Positions 26,017-34,921 are shown, counted from the first letter of the stretch. The stretch is 64,000 nt of DNA from Anaerobium acetethylicum (GCF_900096945.1 NZ_FMKA01000002.1:62001-126000), one strand, 5' to 3'. The notes: a model not told the origin generated them from the sequence alone. Numbers and translations: made by a program.

Positions 26017-27270
26017 ATGAGTATAGGCTATGCCTGCCTGGCGGTTGGCGTCCCAAATACCGGGATGAAGGGATGCATCATGAAGAATGCAGATAACCGC
26101 CGGCTGATGGAACTTACAGGACAAAACCTGAAATCACTGAATACACTGACAGAGTACAACATCAAAAATGGAATCAGGCTTTTCAGAATCAGTTCAGACC
26201 TGATTCCCTTCGGTTCAAACCCCGTAAACAGGACACGGTGGCGGGAGGAATATGCAGAGGAGTTTGCGGGAATCGGCATGAAAATACGGCAAAGCGGAAT
26301 GCGGGTATCCATGCATCCCGGCCAGTACACAGTACTGAATTCGCCTGATGAAGGAGTCGTTTTGCGGGCTGTCGAAGATCTTGCCTATCATGCAGCTGTT
26401 CTGGATGCGCTGGAGCTTGGACCGGAGCATAAGATTATCCTTCATATCGGCGGCGTTTATGGAGACAAGGAGGAGGCTTCCAGGCGGTTTGTCAGGAATT
26501 ACAGACTCCTGCCGGAAAACGTAAAAAGCCGGCTTGTCATAGAGAATGATGACAGAAGCTTTCGGATTGGAGATGTGCTGGAAATAGGAAATATCCTGGA
26601 AATCCCGGTCATCTTCGATAACCTGCATAATCAGATTAATGCCTGTGAAGATCCTAAGAGCGAGGAATACTGGATCCGGGAATGTCGCAAGACCTGGAAG
26701 GTAAGGGACGGAAAGCAGAAGATCCATTATTCACAGCAGAATCGGGGAAAAAATCCGGGAGCACATTCAGATACCATTGGAATCGCTGAATTTATGGATT
26801 TCTATAACCGCCTTGAAGACAAAACTATTGATATCATGCTGGAGGTGAAAGATAAAAACCTCTCTGCTGTCAAATGCATAAACTGCACCATGGAGAAGAC
26901 AGACAGGGGACGTCTGGAAGCCGAGTGGAGCAGATATAAATACCTGGTTCTTGAAAAAGCCCAGGAAGATTATCTTGCAATACGCCGGCTGTTCAGGGAC
27001 AGTAAAAGCCCAATAGCAGTTCCGTTCTATGAAATCGTAGAACGGGCGGCTCTCCGGGAAGAAGATGTTGGAAACTTCATCAATGCAGCCCAGCACGTCT
27101 GGGGATATTTCAAGGATGTGGCTTCGGAAAGAGAAAAGAGCAGATTTACCGAAGAACTTGCTAAATATGAAGCAGGAGAGATAAGCGGCAGGAGAATCAA
27201 GGCCGGATTGTGGAAGCTGGCGGTAAAGTATCAGCGCAGCTATCTGCTGGAGTCCTATTATTTTCTGTGA
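26017..27270 (+). CDS. uvsE: UV DNA damage endonuclease with C-terminal extension
   Basis: UVDE nicks DNA immediately 5' of UV photoproducts and some abasic sites. It is a metal-dependent TIM barrel. Family motifs are complete: IGYACLAVG, FRISSDLIPFGS, VSMHPGQYTVLN, HIGGVYGDK, VIENDDRSF, VIFDNLHNQIN and the KIHYSQQ histidine. At 417 residues it exceeds the common bacterial length of about 300. The extra C-terminal part (from about 300) is helical and basic, with ISGRRIKAGLWKLAVKYQRSYL. The start has GGGAGGT upstream, lying inside the end of the kinase gene, so both are probably on one transcript. Confidence 0.93.
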   Translation: MSIGYACLAVGVPNTGMKGCIMKNADNRRLMELTGQNLKSLNTLTEYNIKNGIRLFRISSDLIPFGSNPVNRTRWREEYAEEFAGIGMKIRQSGMRVSMHPGQYTVLNSPDEGVVLRAVEDLAYHAAVLDALELGPEHKIILHIGGVYGDKEEASRRFVRNYRLLPENVKSRLVIENDDRSFRIGDVLEIGNILEIPVIFDNLHNQINACEDPKSEEYWIRECRKTWKVRDGKQKIHYSQQNRGKNPGAHSDTIGIAEFMDFYNRLEDKTIDIMLEVKDKNLSAVKCINCTMEKTDRGRLEAEWSRYKYLVLEKAQEDYLAIRRLFRDSKSPIAVPFYEIVERAALREEDVGNFINAAQHVWGYFKDVASEREKSRFTEELAKYEAGEISGRRIKAGLWKLAVKYQRSYLLESYYFL

Positions 27271-27313
27271 CTCTGGATGTCGCAGTACATAAATCCGAAA
27301 AGAAGCGAATCAG

Positions 27314-27364
27314 GGGAGCCTGGACTGAAAACAATCAATCAGTCCAGGCTCCCGGTTTTTATTT
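27314..27364 (+). terminator. Terminator of the kinase-uvsE operon
   Basis: Perfect 15-bp stem (27314-27328 with 27339-27353), 10-base loop, then a GGTTTTTATTT tail that runs into the end of the convergent MFS gene. Confidence 0.88.
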
Positions 27365-28697
27365 ATTCAAGAGATTTCCCCATAGTCTCCCTGCCGAAAA
27401 TTCCGGTAACCAGGGACACGAGTGCAAATACTGCGGTAAGCATAATGAATACATTCGTATACCCTTGATCGGTTCCCCAGAAGCTGTAGATGACGGGAAC
27501 GATGAAAGGAGCCGTAAATGCACCGAGGCGTCCGAAGGCAGATGCCCACCCCATGCCGCTGGCCCTTGCAGCCGTCGGGTAGACTTCAGGTGTATATGCA
27601 TAAACGCATCCCCAGGCACCGAGGCTGAAGAAATAAAGAAGGCATCCATACGCAAGAACCTGGGCGGTACTTCCGGCATGGCCAAAAAGCCAGGCGGCAA
27701 CAGCGGTTCCCGCAAAATAAAGAGAAAGGACTTTTTTTCGGCCTACCTTTTCAATCAGATACGCTGCGCTGAAATAGCCCGGAAGCTGTGCAAAGCACAT
27801 AATCAGGGTGAATTCAAAGCTTTTTACAAGATCGAATCCCCTGGCCACAAGCAGGGTAGGGGTCCACAGCACAAAGCCGTAATAGCCAAAATTGATGCCA
27901 AACCATATCACCCAGAGTACGAAAGTGCTTCGGATGTATGTTCCTGACCAAAGGTCTGCAAACGTAACCCGTGCGGCTCTTGGGGTTTCGCCGTTTTCCC
28001 TTTTTGGTCCTGGGAAGTCAGTCACCTTTGCGAGTCCTGCCTGGGTCTCCATAATTCTGACGAGTGCATCGGCCTCTTTTGCTTTACCGGCCATTTCCAG
28101 GTAACGCGGAGATTCCGGTACGGCTTTTCTCAAAACAGCAGCGAAGAGTGCAGGAAGGCCGCCTACTATGAAGGCAATCTGCCATCCGTAAGCCGGTATA
28201 AGGAGATAAGCCACCAGTGAGGCGGCAATCCATCCCCAGGCCCAGAAGCTCTCCAGCAGGATGACATTCCGTCCTCTGGTCTTTGCGGGGGAAAATTCGC
28301 TGACAAGGGTCGCTGCTGCCGGAAGCTCGCCTCCAAGGCCAAAGCCTGTAAAGAATCTCAATACCAGGAGCACGGGATAGTTTGGCGCAAATCCTGAAAT
28401 CATGCTCGATATGCCATAGATGATAAGCGTGATCATGACCACGGTCCTGCGGCCCCATCTGTCAGCAACCATTCCCGAAAGGCCTGCACCAAGTGCCATG
28501 CCAAGCATTCCAATGCTTCCCAGCAGACCGAGCTGGCTTGTTGTCAGTGCCCAGTCCTTTCCAATAGCGGCCATAACGCCTGAAACCATCCCCTGATCCA
28601 TGGCATCAAACATCCAGCCTATGCCAGTCAGGAAGAGGACTTTTTTCAGCATTGGAGTGGTGGGCAGGCGGTCAATTCTTGAAGATATATCGGACAT
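27363..28697 (-). CDS. MFS transporter, metabolite:proton symporter type
   Basis: 444-residue 12-helix major facilitator. The loop 2-3 signature GMVADRWGRRTV and the helix 4 to loop 4 segment RFFTGFGLGGELPAA, TLVSEF, PAKTRGR place it near the NiaP/SV2 and aromatic-acid symporter group. A second sugar-porter-like signature, EKVGRKKVL, lies after helix 8. I chose the ATG at 28697, preceded by AAGGAGGGGC, over an upstream in-frame start at 28775. The substrate is not deducible; vitamin or organic acid uptake is plausible from the family but unproven. It is divergent from the pan operon, with a repeat-rich 780-base gap between them. Confidence 0.9.
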   Translation of the reverse strand: MSDISSRIDRLPTTPMLKKVLFLTGIGWMFDAMDQGMVSGVMAAIGKDWALTTSQLGLLGSIGMLGMALGAGLSGMVADRWGRRTVVMITLIIYGISSMISGFAPNYPVLLVLRFFTGFGLGGELPAAATLVSEFSPAKTRGRNVILLESFWAWGWIAASLVAYLLIPAYGWQIAFIVGGLPALFAAVLRKAVPESPRYLEMAGKAKEADALVRIMETQAGLAKVTDFPGPKRENGETPRAARVTFADLWSGTYIRSTFVLWVIWFGINFGYYGFVLWTPTLLVARGFDLVKSFEFTLIMCFAQLPGYFSAAYLIEKVGRKKVLSLYFAGTAVAAWLFGHAGSTAQVLAYGCLLYFFSLGAWGCVYAYTPEVYPTAARASGMGWASAFGRLGAFTAPFIVPVIYSFWGTDQGYTNVFIMLTAVFALVSLVTGIFGRETMGKSLE

Positions 28698-28845
28698 AAA
28701 GCCCCTCCTTTTCAAAAATGTTATATGCAGTCGCAGGCAATTGCAGCATGAAATGTGAGAATGCATACAAAGCAATGCCTCTGAATAGCTACTACTATCA
28801 TACCCACACGGAAAGTAATTTACAAGAATTAATTTTTGGTCCCAT

Positions 28846-29050
28846 AGGAGTGATGGGTCAAAAGCCCGTTTATATAATAGTAGTCGTCAATTTGCACGGG
28901 TTTCGGGAATTAGGACGTGATGCAAAACATGTTGATTCGCAGCGCGCTCTCGCTTAGATGAAGACGTAGTGGTACGTAAGGCCGCAAAGTACGCGGTCTA
29001 AGTACCAACGTCTTCATAAAGCTGCTCGTCAATTCATGTTTTGCGGGTCC
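28846..29050 (+). repeat. Family A composite repeat, copy 2
   Basis: Carries the same ordered blocks as copy 1: GGGTCAAAAGCCC, CGTCAATTTGCAC, GGACGTGATGCAAAACATG, then the core from GATTCGCAGCGCGCTCTCGC through the ATGAAGACGT/ACGTCTTCAT hairpin at about 28957-29016. A shortened right arm follows (AAGCTGCTCGTCAATTCATG). The nested family B block of copy 1 is missing from the middle; instead family D and a family B-like unit follow directly. Confidence 0.85.
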
Positions 29051-29059
29051 CAAAGTCCT

Positions 29060-29165
29060 GCTTTTCATGCAAGCATGAAATACATGACCTTTTGGCCCTG
29101 GTATCATTTAGTAGGAAAGAGCGGCCTATGAGATAAAAACACCACATCCATGAGTTGGAGCAGTT
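29060..29165 (+). repeat. Family D hairpin plus family B-like unit
   Basis: TTTTCATGC with GCATGAAA (hairpin at 29072-29090), followed by CCTGGTATCAT, matches 33130-33185 (family D). Then TAGTAGGAAAGAGCGGCCTATGAG and ATAAAAAC resemble the family B loop and right arm. Confidence 0.55.
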
Positions 29166-29190
29166 GACATAATTGTATCAATAAAAAAAA

Positions 29191-29219
29191 TTTACAGAAA
29201 TAAAAATTAGTGATATATT
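29191..29219 (+). promoter_or_regulatory. Promoter of the panB-panC-panD-coaBC operon
   Basis: TTTACA at 29191-29196, 17-base spacer, TATATT at 29214-29219 with TGa immediately upstream (extended -10). It leaves an untranslated leader of about 260 bases. Confidence 0.6.
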
Positions 29220-29225
29220 AAATTA

Positions 29226-29483
29226 TGGATGGTATTCTGAGTAAGAAACTGTACCTTTATAAGAAAATTTCACGGCGCAGATTATGTGCCTTACATAAAC
29301 AATCATGGCGGATACATGCGATCCGGCGGACTAATAATTTTCCTAGGACAGGCTAGCATTCTAACTGGCTATATTCAATCATCCATCCTTTTCCGGTTCA
29401 TGCCGGATTCGAAAAAGGATTTTCTCAGATAATGTAAAACTGAATAATTACGGCTATATCTATTAGCCAGAAGAGGAGCTAAA
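29226..29483 (+). promoter_or_regulatory. Long structured 5' leader of the pan operon
   Basis: About 258 bases without a gene. Visible structures are an ATCCTTTT/AAAAGGAT stem enclosing CCGG/CCGG near 29387-29425, and a GGCGGA-rich segment near 29308. A class of pan-motif RNAs is known upstream of panB in some bacteria. I could not fit this sequence to that consensus with confidence, so only an unassigned leader is claimed. Confidence 0.35.
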
Positions 29484-30311
29484 ATGAGAAATACGGTTAC
29501 CACTTTTCAAGACCAGAAGGCCAGAGGGGATAAAATCACCATGCTGACTGCTTATGATTATTCGACTGCGAAACTCATGGATGAGGCAGGAATCAATTCA
29601 ATTTTGGTTGGAGATTCCTTAGGGATGGTAATGCTGGGGTATAAGGATACCCTGTCAGTAACGATGGAGGATATGATCCATCATACGAAAGCAGTCGCAA
29701 GAGGCTGTGAGAATGCAATGGTAGTGGCTGACATGCCATTCATGTCTTATCAGACATCGGTATATGATGCCGTGCTCAATGCAGGACGCCTTGTGAAGGA
29801 AGGCGGCGCAAATGCAGTAAAACTTGAGGGCGGAGCTAAAATTGCCGCACAGATCAGAGCAATCGTGGATGCCTCGATTCCTGTAGTCGCCCATCTGGGA
29901 CTTACGCCCCAGTCGGTAAATGCCTTCGGCGGCTTCAAGGTGCAGGCAAGAAATGAAGATGCAGCACGCCAGCTAATAGCGGATGCGAAGGCTGTTCAGG
30001 AAGCAGGGGCTTTTGCGGTAGTGCTGGAGTGCATCCCGGCGGCCCTGGCAGCGATTATAACAAAACAGCTTGATATCCCCACAATTGGAATTGGGGCCGG
30101 TGCTGGCTGCGATGGCCAGGTTCTTGTTTATCAGGACATGCTGGGACTTTTTTCCGATATGACGCCGAAATTCGTAAAGAAATTTGCAGATGCCGGAACC
30201 GTCATGAAAGAGGGATTCGCAAAATATATTGAGGAAACCAAGTCAGGTGTCTTCCCTGCGGAAGAACACTGCTTTAAAATATCCGATGAAGTGCTGAACA
30301 AGCTCTATTAA
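29484..30311 (+). CDS. panB: 3-methyl-2-oxobutanoate hydroxymethyltransferase
   Basis: First committed step of pantothenate synthesis: ketoisovalerate plus methylene-tetrahydrofolate gives ketopantoate. The 275 residues fit the family. Conserved metal- and substrate-site segments are [56 protein letters not shown] and [25 protein letters not shown] precedes the ATG. It is the first gene of an operon with panC 24 bases downstream. Confidence 0.97.
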   Translation: MRNTVTTFQDQKARGDKITMLTAYDYSTAKLMDEAGINSILVGDSLGMVMLGYKDTLSVTMEDMIHHTKAVARGCENAMVVADMPFMSYQTSVYDAVLNAGRLVKEGGANAVKLEGGAKIAAQIRAIVDASIPVVAHLGLTPQSVNAFGGFKVQARNEDAARQLIADAKAVQEAGAFAVVLECIPAALAAIITKQLDIPTIGIGAGAGCDGQVLVYQDMLGLFSDMTPKFVKKFADAGTVMKEGFAKYIEETKSGVFPAEEHCFKISDEVLNKLY

Positions 30312-30335
30312 TCAGGGAATATAAGAGGTGCAGAG

Positions 30336-31178
30336 ATGAAAATTGTAAAGACAAAAGAAGAAGTAAGGGCGGCCGTAAAGGAGTGGAAAGCCGAGGGTCT
30401 TACAGTAGGGTTCGTTCCTACAATGGGATATCTTCATGAAGGCCATGCCAGCCTTATGAAGCTTGCAGGAGAAAATGACAGGGTGGTTGTCAGCATTTTT
30501 GTAAACCCGATGCAGTTTGGACCGAATGAAGATCTCGCAAGCTATCCAAGGGATCTGGAACGTGACAGCAGCGTATGTGAGGAGCAGGGCGTTGACCTGA
30601 TTTTCAATCCGGAACCGGAGGAAATGTATCCACAGGACTTCTCTTCCTTTGTGGATATGACAGGCCCGACGGAAGAACTTTGTGGATCGAGCAGGCCGGG
30701 ACACTTCAAGGGAGTATGCACTGTCGTAAACAAGCTTTTCAATATCGTGAAACCTGACAAGGCTTATTTCGGACAGAAGGATGCCCAGCAGTTTGCTGTT
30801 ATCAAAAGAATGGTAAGGGACCTGGATATGGATCTGGAAGTGGTTGCAGCCCCTATCATCAGAGAAGAAGACGGTCTTGCAAAAAGTTCAAGGAACAAAT
30901 ATCTGAACAAAGAGGAGAGGGAGGCTGCGCTTATTCTGAGCAGGAGCCTGCAGCTCGGAAGGGATATGCTTGAAGCCGGGGAGACTGACGTGGCAGCCAT
31001 AGTAAAGGCAATCGAGGACAAGATCAAGACAGAGCCCCTTGCAAAAATCGATTATGTGAAGATCGTGGATGCATCTTCGATAAAGCCGGTTGAGACCGTA
31101 AAAGAGCAGGTTCTGGTTGCAATGGCCGTATACATCGGAAAGACAAGGCTCATAGATAACTTCATTTTTGAAAAATAA
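30336..31178 (+). CDS. panC: Pantothenate synthetase
   Basis: ATP-dependent ligase joining pantoate and beta-alanine. It is a nucleotidyltransferase-fold enzyme with the HxGH-type motif H34-x-x-H37 in PTMGYLHEGHASL and the KMSKS-like loop GLAKSSRN. Other signatures are FVNPMQFGPNEDL, YPRDLERD, RPGHFKGVCTVVNKLF and YFGQKDAQQ. At 280 residues it is of normal length. GAGGTG precedes the ATG, and the family C repeat between panC and panD sits in the transcript just after its stop. Confidence 0.97.
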   Translation: MKIVKTKEEVRAAVKEWKAEGLTVGFVPTMGYLHEGHASLMKLAGENDRVVVSIFVNPMQFGPNEDLASYPRDLERDSSVCEEQGVDLIFNPEPEEMYPQDFSSFVDMTGPTEELCGSSRPGHFKGVCTVVNKLFNIVKPDKAYFGQKDAQQFAVIKRMVRDLDMDLEVVAAPIIREEDGLAKSSRNKYLNKEEREAALILSRSLQLGRDMLEAGETDVAAIVKAIEDKIKTEPLAKIDYVKIVDASSIKPVETVKEQVLVAMAVYIGKTRLIDNFIFEK

Positions 31179-31180
31179 GG

Positions 31181-31323
31181 GTAACTGTTCAGACTCCCCG
31201 TCTCGCGAGGTGTTTTTATGCTGAATTTGCATAAAAACCCGAGACATGCCTGCGCCAAATTGCTGATTTTGCAATTTGTGTGCATCATCTGTGACTATGA
31301 AGGACGTAGTCCTGAATAGTTGC
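31181..31323 (+). repeat. Full-length family C element inside the pan operon
   Basis: 143 bp bounded by GTAACTGTTCAG and CTGAATAGTTGC (imperfect terminal inverted repeats). Inside are a GTTTTTATGC/GCATAAAAAC hairpin flanked by GTCTCG/CGAGAC, then CAAATTGC/GCAATTTG, then the ACTATGAAGGACGTAGT block. The last 68 bases are nearly identical to 61625-61693. Confidence 0.78.
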
Positions 31324-31392
31324 AAATAAGGAACGAATTCAGTCAGTCCGGCCGAACCGCCGGCGTAGGGAAAGAAGATAGAGGTATTTGTT

Positions 31393-31788
31393 ATGCAGAT
31401 TAGCATGTTAAAAGGAAAAATTCACAGAGCAACGGTAGTACAGGCAGAGCTGGACTATGTCGGAAGCATTACAGTGGACGAGGATCTTCTCGATGCAGCA
31501 GGAATCCTGGAATACGAAATGGTACATATTGTCGATGTAGATAACGGAAACCGTTTTACTACCTATACCATAGCCGGAGAACGGGGATCAGGCCTCATCT
31601 GCCTTAACGGGGCGGCAGCAAGGATGGTGCATGTGCATGATAAGGTCATCATCATGGCATATGCGGACATGACTCCTGAAGAGGCGAAGGAACACAAGCC
31701 TCATGCAGTATTCGTTGATGACAACAATAAGATAGTCAGAATCACGGACTATGAAAAACACGGCCTGCTCAGGGATATTGACAGGTAA
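31393..31788 (+). CDS. panD: Aspartate 1-decarboxylase (pyruvoyl-dependent)
   Basis: Makes beta-alanine from aspartate. The 131-residue proenzyme self-cleaves between G24 and S25 (DYVGSITVD) to create the pyruvoyl group. Catalytic and structural residues in [12 protein letters not shown] (K9, H11), [15 protein letters not shown] and the Tyr of MAYADM are intact. AGAGGTA lies upstream of the ATG. It sits downstream of a family C element rather than directly after panC. It supplies the second substrate of PanC. Confidence 0.97.
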   Translation: MQISMLKGKIHRATVVQAELDYVGSITVDEDLLDAAGILEYEMVHIVDVDNGNRFTTYTIAGERGSGLICLNGAAARMVHVHDKVIIMAYADMTPEEAKEHKPHAVFVDDNNKIVRITDYEKHGLLRDIDR

Positions 31789-31808
31789 TTGATGGAAGAG
31801 GGGATGAC

Positions 31809-32993
31809 ATGTTAAAAGGAAAAACAGTGGTACTGGGCGTGACAGGAAGCATAGCTGCCTATAAGATTGCGAACCTTGCCAGCATGCTGGTCAAACAGGG
31901 GTGCGACGTCCATGTCATAATGACCGGAAATGCGGTGAATTTCATTAATCCAGTGACATTCGAAACACTTACGGGGAATAAATGCATGGTCGAGACATTC
32001 GACAGAAACTTCCAGTTCAATGTAGCCCATATCTCCCTTGCAAAAAGGGCTGACGTAATGATGGTGGCTCCGGCCTCAGCAAATATCATTGGCAAAATGG
32101 CCCATGGAATAGCAGACGATATGTTGAGCACAGTGGCTCTTGCCTGCAAGAAACCGATTATCGTGGCGCCTGCCATGAACACCCAGATGTTCGAAAATCC
32201 CATTGTCCAGGACAATATCAAGACCCTTAAAAAGTATGGGGTCAGAATAATCGAGCCGGCAGTAGGAAGACTTGCCTGCGGGGACAGCGGTGCAGGGAAA
32301 ATGCCTGATGAGACCGTGCTAATGGATTATATTATGCGTGAGATAGCCTTTGAAAAGGATATGGAAGGCAAAAAAGTACTTGTCACTGCAGGGCCTACAA
32401 GGGAGGCTATAGATCCTGTAAGGTTCATATCCAATCATTCTACCGGAAAGATGGGTTATGCCCTTGCGAAGATAGCAATGCTCAGGGGAGCCCAGGTGAC
32501 CCTGGTGACAGGACCTGTATCCATCAGCCCTCCTCCTTTCGTAAAAGTAGTGAACGTGGTAAGTGCAGAAGAGATGTACGATGCAGTTACGTCAGTGTTT
32601 GAAGAGCAGGACATCATCATAAAGGCGGCTGCAGTAGCTGATTACAGACCAGCAGAGGCAGCCACCGAAAAGGTCAAGAAAAAGGAAGGCGACGCATCAA
32701 TCAGTCTGGTGCGTACAAAAGATATCCTGGCCTATATCGGCGAACACAAAAAGGAAGGCCAGTTCATATGCGGATTTTCAATGGAGACTGAGAACATGAT
32801 AGAAAACTCCAGGGCCAAGCTAGTGAAAAAGAACCTGGACATGATAGCAGCAAACAACCTGAAAGAATCTGGTGCCGGTTTCGGAACTGACACCAATATC
32901 ATTACGCTGATCACGAAAGAAAGTATGATCTCTCTCCCAATGATGAGTAAAGAAGAAGCAGCAGAAAAAATCCTGACGCAGATTATTCAATAA
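31809..32993 (+). CDS. coaBC: Bifunctional phosphopantothenoylcysteine decarboxylase/synthase
   Basis: Fusion enzyme taking 4'-phosphopantothenate and cysteine (CTP-dependent) to 4'-phosphopantetheine. The N-terminal FMN-dependent CoaC domain (1-180) has catalytic H74 (FNVAHISL), PAMN at 121-124 and C157 in RLACGDSGAGKMPD. The C-terminal CoaB domain (from about 187) carries VTAGPTREAIDPVRFISN, HSTGKMGYA and AAAVADYRP. AAGAGGGG precedes the ATG, 20 bases after panD. With panBCD this covers pantothenate to phosphopantetheine except ketopantoate reductase and pantothenate kinase, which are not in the window. Confidence 0.96.
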   Translation: MLKGKTVVLGVTGSIAAYKIANLASMLVKQGCDVHVIMTGNAVNFINPVTFETLTGNKCMVETFDRNFQFNVAHISLAKRADVMMVAPASANIIGKMAHGIADDMLSTVALACKKPIIVAPAMNTQMFENPIVQDNIKTLKKYGVRIIEPAVGRLACGDSGAGKMPDETVLMDYIMREIAFEKDMEGKKVLVTAGPTREAIDPVRFISNHSTGKMGYALAKIAMLRGAQVTLVTGPVSISPPPFVKVVNVVSAEEMYDAVTSVFEEQDIIIKAAAVADYRPAEAATEKVKKKEGDASISLVRTKDILAYIGEHKKEGQFICGFSMETENMIENSRAKLVKKNLDMIAANNLKESGAGFGTDTNIITLITKESMISLPMMSKEEAAEKILTQIIQ

Positions 32994-33013
32994 TCCGCGT
33001 CAGGATTTTTTTG
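32970..33013 (+). terminator. Terminator of the pan-coaBC operon, overlapping the coaBC stop
   Basis: Stem ATCCTGACGC (32970-32979, inside the last codons of coaBC) with GCGTCAGGAT (32997-33006), an inner GATTATT/AATAATC extension, then T7. Confidence 0.88.
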
Positions 33014-33059
33014 GTTTTGCTTTAAAAATAATCTGTGATATACTAAGCATAGAATAAAC

Positions 33060-33121
33060 GTAACTATTCAGGACTACGTCCTTCATAGTCAAATATGATG
33101 ACAGGGGTTCTGAACAGTTAC
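33060..33121 (+). repeat. Minimal family C element
   Basis: 62 bp: GTAACTATTCAG at 33060-33071 and CTGAACAGTTAC at 33110-33121 are terminal inverted repeats with one mismatch. The inside carries GGACTACGTCCTTCATAGT, the reverse complement of the block seen in other copies. Confidence 0.75.
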
Positions 33122-33129
33122 GATTAAAT

Positions 33130-33185
33130 CATGTTTTTTCATGCAGGCATGAAACGTATGATTTTCATGATCCTGGTATCATGAT
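33130..33185 (+). repeat. Family D hairpin repeat
   Basis: TTTTTTCATGC with GCATGAAA, then ATGATTTTCATGA and CCTGGTATCATGA. It matches 29070-29108 closely in sequence and order. Confidence 0.5.
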
Positions 33186-33260
33186 ATGATGCCAATCTGC
33201 CGAAAGAATAGTATGGGAGTCGATTTTTTTACAATATTTAAGTGAGAGGGAGTGCTTTGC

Positions 33261-33932
33261 ATGAATGCTGTAATTAAGAGGGACGAAATGATACAAACGC
33301 TGAAAGCGAAGCCAGATGTTCTTGATCTGGTTGATAAAATCATGGACAGGCCGAAGCTGATACCTGTTTTTTTCGATATCATCAGAAGTGAGAAAAGCAG
33401 CATCAAGTTTCTTTGTGAGAAGGTTCTCCGAAAGATCAGCGAGGACTATCCTGATATCCTGTATCCGTATTTTGAAGATATTGCAGGTTTGATAGACAGC
33501 GACAACAATTTCATAAAATGGGGCGGAATCATAACATTGTCGAATCTTGTGCTATCGGATAGCGAAAAGAAATTTCTGAAAGTTTATGACAAATATTTTT
33601 CGATGCTGGATTCGGAGACAATGATAACCGCTGCCAACGCGGCGGGCAATGCCTGGAAGATTGCTAAAAAGTATCCTGATCTTGAGCCTGATGTAACGAA
33701 GAGGCTGCTGGGCGTGTCGGAAAATACCTATTATAACAAGGGGGAACCGTCGCCGGAGTGTAAAAATATTCTTTATGGGGATATCATCGAATGTTTTGAC
33801 AGATATTTCAAAAAATCATCCTGTCAGAAGGAAATCCTGGAATTCGTAGAACAGCAGAAAGATAATCCGCGGAATTCTGTTGCTAAAAAGGCAGAAGCCT
33901 TTTTGAAGAAACATAGGAAAGAGGAGGCGTGA
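33261..33932 (+). CDS. HEAT-like helical-repeat protein of unknown function
   Basis: 223-residue soluble protein made of successive helical pairs (for example IKFLCEKVLRKISEDYPDIL, then IKWGGIITLSNLVL and MITAANAAGNAWKIAKKYPD), a pattern typical of HEAT/armadillo folds. The ATG at 33261 is preferred over GTG 33252 because AGAGGGAG is then spaced by 8 bases. The C-terminus is strongly basic. The downstream CPBP protease starts only 2 bases after the stop, so the two are coupled. There is no catalytic motif. A protein-protein adaptor is likely from the fold but unproven. Confidence 0.82.
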   Translation: MNAVIKRDEMIQTLKAKPDVLDLVDKIMDRPKLIPVFFDIIRSEKSSIKFLCEKVLRKISEDYPDILYPYFEDIAGLIDSDNNFIKWGGIITLSNLVLSDSEKKFLKVYDKYFSMLDSETMITAANAAGNAWKIAKKYPDLEPDVTKRLLGVSENTYYNKGEPSPECKNILYGDIIECFDRYFKKSSCQKEILEFVEQQKDNPRNSVAKKAEAFLKKHRKEEA

Positions 33933-33934
33933 TC

Positions 33935-34921
33935 ATGGATGAAAACAGAAATCCAGAAAACGATCCGGACCTGCAGGGCGTGAAGGAAATAGACATAGAG
34001 GAATTTGCGGAACTTGAGACAAGGAGAATCATCATATTTCTTGTACTGACGTTTGGCATAACCTATCTGTTTGAAATAGGGGTAATAAGGCCTCTTGTAT
34101 ACAGCGGCAATGTGACAATGAACGGGATAGGACAGGCTTCGATAGCGGCAATGATGTTCATTCCGTCAATAGGTGTTCTGCTGACAAGGTTTATTACCAA
34201 AGAAGGATTTAAAAATGTATGGATCAGGCCGGCACAGTTTAAGGGGAATATGAGATACTATCTGGCGGGCTGGTTCGGGCCTGTGGTTTTGACAATCATA
34301 GGCTCCTTATTCTACTTTCTGATATTTCCGGATAAGTTTGACGGCAACATGACCTTTTTTGCCGAAACGTACAAAGCGGCCGGTATAGAGATGTCTGTGG
34401 ACCAGAGACGGATTACCATTGCTGTTCAGGTTTTGATCCTGATTTTTGCGGGGCCGATAATCAACGCGGCTACCTGCTTTGGAGAAGAATGGGGATGGCG
34501 GGGTTACCTCCTTCCCAAAATGAAGGAGAAGCTGCCGGTCATTCCGATGCTTCTGGTAAATGGAGTGATCTGGGGGCTTTGGCATGCTCCCCTTACGGTT
34601 ATGGGACATAATTACGGTACCGAGTACTGGGGATATCCCATTACAGGGATTTTGGCCATGTGCTGCTTCTGCATTGTAATGGGCACTCTTTTTTCCTATA
34701 TCACGCTTAAGGCCGGAAGCTGCATACCAGCCGTTATGGCCCATGCCAGCATAAATGGATTCGCGGCTATCGGGATTTATTTCACTGAAGCGGGAGGGAA
34801 TCCTTTTATAGGGCCGGTCCCGACAGGAATAGCCGGAGGCGCGGCGTTTATTGCAGCGGCAGCGGTGATCATGGTGCTGATGGTGAAGGATGCAAGACAG
34901 GAAATGAGCGGAGAACTCTAA
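33935..34921 (+). CDS. CPBP family intramembrane metalloprotease
   Basis: 328-residue multi-pass membrane protein with the CPBP motifs FGEEWGWRGYLLP (paired glutamates and arginine), WGLWHAPL (first histidine) and MAHASINGF (second histidine and asparagine). An acidic N-terminal tail of about 30 residues precedes the first helix. ATG 33935 is chosen over GTG 33929 because GAGGAGG is then 7 bases away. It is coupled to the HEAT-like gene and is longer than the left-edge CPBP gene. Homologues include self-immunity and prenyl-processing proteins, but no bacteriocin genes lie nearby. Confidence 0.92.
   Translation: MDENRNPENDPDLQGVKEIDIEEFAELETRRIIIFLVLTFGITYLFEIGVIRPLVYSGNVTMNGIGQASIAAMMFIPSIGVLLTRFITKEGFKNVWIRPAQFKGNMRYYLAGWFGPVVLTIIGSLFYFLIFPDKFDGNMTFFAETYKAAGIEMSVDQRRITIAVQVLILIFAGPIINAATCFGEEWGWRGYLLPKMKEKLPVIPMLLVNGVIWGLWHAPLTVMGHNYGTEYWGYPITGILAMCCFCIVMGTLFSYITLKAGSCIPAVMAHASINGFAAIGIYFTEAGGNPFIGPVPTGIAGGAAFIAAAAVIMVLMVKDARQEMSGEL

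Noticed and set aside
27210-27947. A 245-codon plus-strand frame across uvsE end and MFS gene
   Set aside because: Overlaps the uvsE C-terminus, the terminator and the antisense of a clear membrane transporter; no coding signature.
33929-33934. GTG at 33929 as start of the second CPBP gene
   Set aside because: The ribosome binding site would be 1 base away; ATG 33935 has normal spacing.
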